Assembly: GCA_002404155.1 (NCBI GenBank)
Contig: DHJC01000026.1
Location: forward strand, 586 to 6,551
DNA length: 5,966 bases
Direction of reading: 5' to 3'
DNA from: Chloroflexi bacterium UBA4730
GTDB lineage: Bacteria; Chloroflexota; Limnocylindria; P2-11E
Each line of letters opens with the position of its first letter. The stretch's first letter is position 1. Positions 5,756-5,966 of the stretch are shown here, in pieces. The position numbers and the translations under genes are program-made. The notes beneath the pieces were generated by a model. That model saw nothing but the letters and a program-made list of their open reading frames with translations. It was not told the origin of the DNA and ran no database searches.

Positions 5756-5769
5756 GGGGTCCCATCACA
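5756..5769 (-). repeat. subterminal inverted repeat, transposase-upstream end
   Basis: GGGGTCCCATCACA is the partner of 4244-4257, with a single mismatch at the seventh to eighth position region. TCACAT occurs both here (5765-5770) and just outside the other end (4230-4235). Confidence 0.75.
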
Positions 5770-5793
5770 TGTCATCTTTCAGGGAAGAGCCGC

Positions 5794-5966
5794 GTGACTC
5801 CGGTGGACTTCAACCACGAATGGGACGATTTGTGTACGGCCTGGCTCACGCGCCAGAACCGGTGCCCCCGGTGCGGTGCTCGCGCTGCCGCGACACGGGG
5901 CGCAAGGCCGCCGGGTCCTGGCGGCGGGGGCCGAAGGGTGCACGTCGTGCGGCAGCCCCGACAACG
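5794..5966 (+). CDS. partial gene, possible zinc-ribbon protein, likely frameshifted
   Basis: The frame opens at GTG 5794 behind a Shine-Dalgarno-like AGGGAAGAG (5781-5789) and runs off the window. It reads MTPVDFNHEWDDLCTAWL then TRQNRCPRCGARAAA, with a CxxC knuckle (Cys codons at 5863 and 5872). From about base 5893 codon quality in this frame drops and Pro/Gly/Arg-rich sequence follows. The frame with codons at 5939 then becomes the better one and ends GAEGCTSCGSPDN, a second CxxC knuckle. Joined by a one-base shift, the two halves would form a CxxC...CxxC zinc ribbon. This suggests a frameshift or sequencing error near 5885-5900, or chance. The family is not recognised. Its start lies about 20 bases from the insertion sequence, which may have separated it from its promoter. 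Confidence 0.45.
   Translation, partial: MTPVDFNHEWDDLCTAWLTRQNRCPRCGARAAATRGARPPGPGGGGRRVHVVRQPRQ

Larger units (their letters stand above)
4244..5773 (-). mobile_element. IS110/IS1111-family insertion sequence, apparently complete, about 1.53 kb
   Basis: A DEDD transposase gene on the minus strand is bracketed by near-perfect inverted repeats: 4244-4257 reads TGTGATCGGACCCC and 5756-5769 reads GGGGTCCCATCACA (13 of 14 complementary). Ends with subterminal repeats plus non-coding DNA downstream of the transposase are known traits of the IS1111 subgroup. Classic IS110 members lack such repeats and carry their guide RNA upstream. Only about 90 bases separate the transposase start from the next gene, so an upstream guide RNA has little room. 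The exact termini are uncertain. A shared TC (4242-4243 and 5772-5773) or ATCT (4241-4244 and 5774-5777) could be the exchanged core. The element lies between a terminator and the Shine-Dalgarno of the next gene, so it interrupts no visible frame. It looks functional, since no stop or frameshift is seen in the transposase. Confidence 0.8.

Noticed and set aside
5705..5790. Bridge RNA upstream of the transposase, as in classic IS110 members
   Set aside because: Only about 70 bases lie between the ribosome-binding site and the end of the element, too few for a typical bridge RNA. The structured DNA is on the other side.

Overview
The window is about 6 kb of GC-rich DNA with strong G/C preference at third codon positions, GTG starts and a lipobox protein. 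It suggests a high-GC Gram-positive chromosome, probably Actinomycetota and perhaps the Thermoleophilia/Solirubrobacterales side. That placement is inferred from composition and protein style only.

Left part (1-1080): two small genes in tandem encode paralogous proteins sharing a YCP...DGH-x-WR..GG motif. The second overlaps a third gene of unknown function by ATGA (592-595). An 8-bp hairpin at 1054-1078 closes the group. Next is a secreted lipoprotein (1221-2177) of a YcdB/PepSY-like style.

Middle (2178-4162): on the minus strand lies a decayed fragment (2208-2600) resembling the C-terminal part of a phage-type small terminase/HTH protein. It is broken by a frameshift in a GC-dinucleotide run and has lost its N-terminus. 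A TetR-family regulator (2667-3299) and a six-helix membrane protein (3408-4133) follow on the plus strand. They are separated by a short gap holding a palindrome and a -35-like box, and end at a U-tract terminator-like hairpin (4142-4162).

Right part (4163-5966): a complete-looking IS110/IS1111-family insertion sequence, about 1.53 kb, lies between near-perfect 14-nt inverted repeats (4244-4257 and 5756-5769, one mismatch). Its minus-strand DEDD transposase (4661-5704) is followed by about 400 nt of non-coding, hairpin-rich DNA. On the transposase-sense strand this region reads as a candidate bridge RNA (seekRNA). One loop carries guide-like segments matching the two host flanks (8/9 and 10/11). 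A second loop carries two copies of CATCACG resembling the element's own ends. The element sits about 20 bp upstream of a partial gene (5794 to the window end) encoding a possible zinc-ribbon protein, which looks frameshifted.

The most interesting item is the predicted bridge RNA with both its target and donor loops readable from the sequence. The coding genes are otherwise ordinary accessory genes of mostly unknown function.
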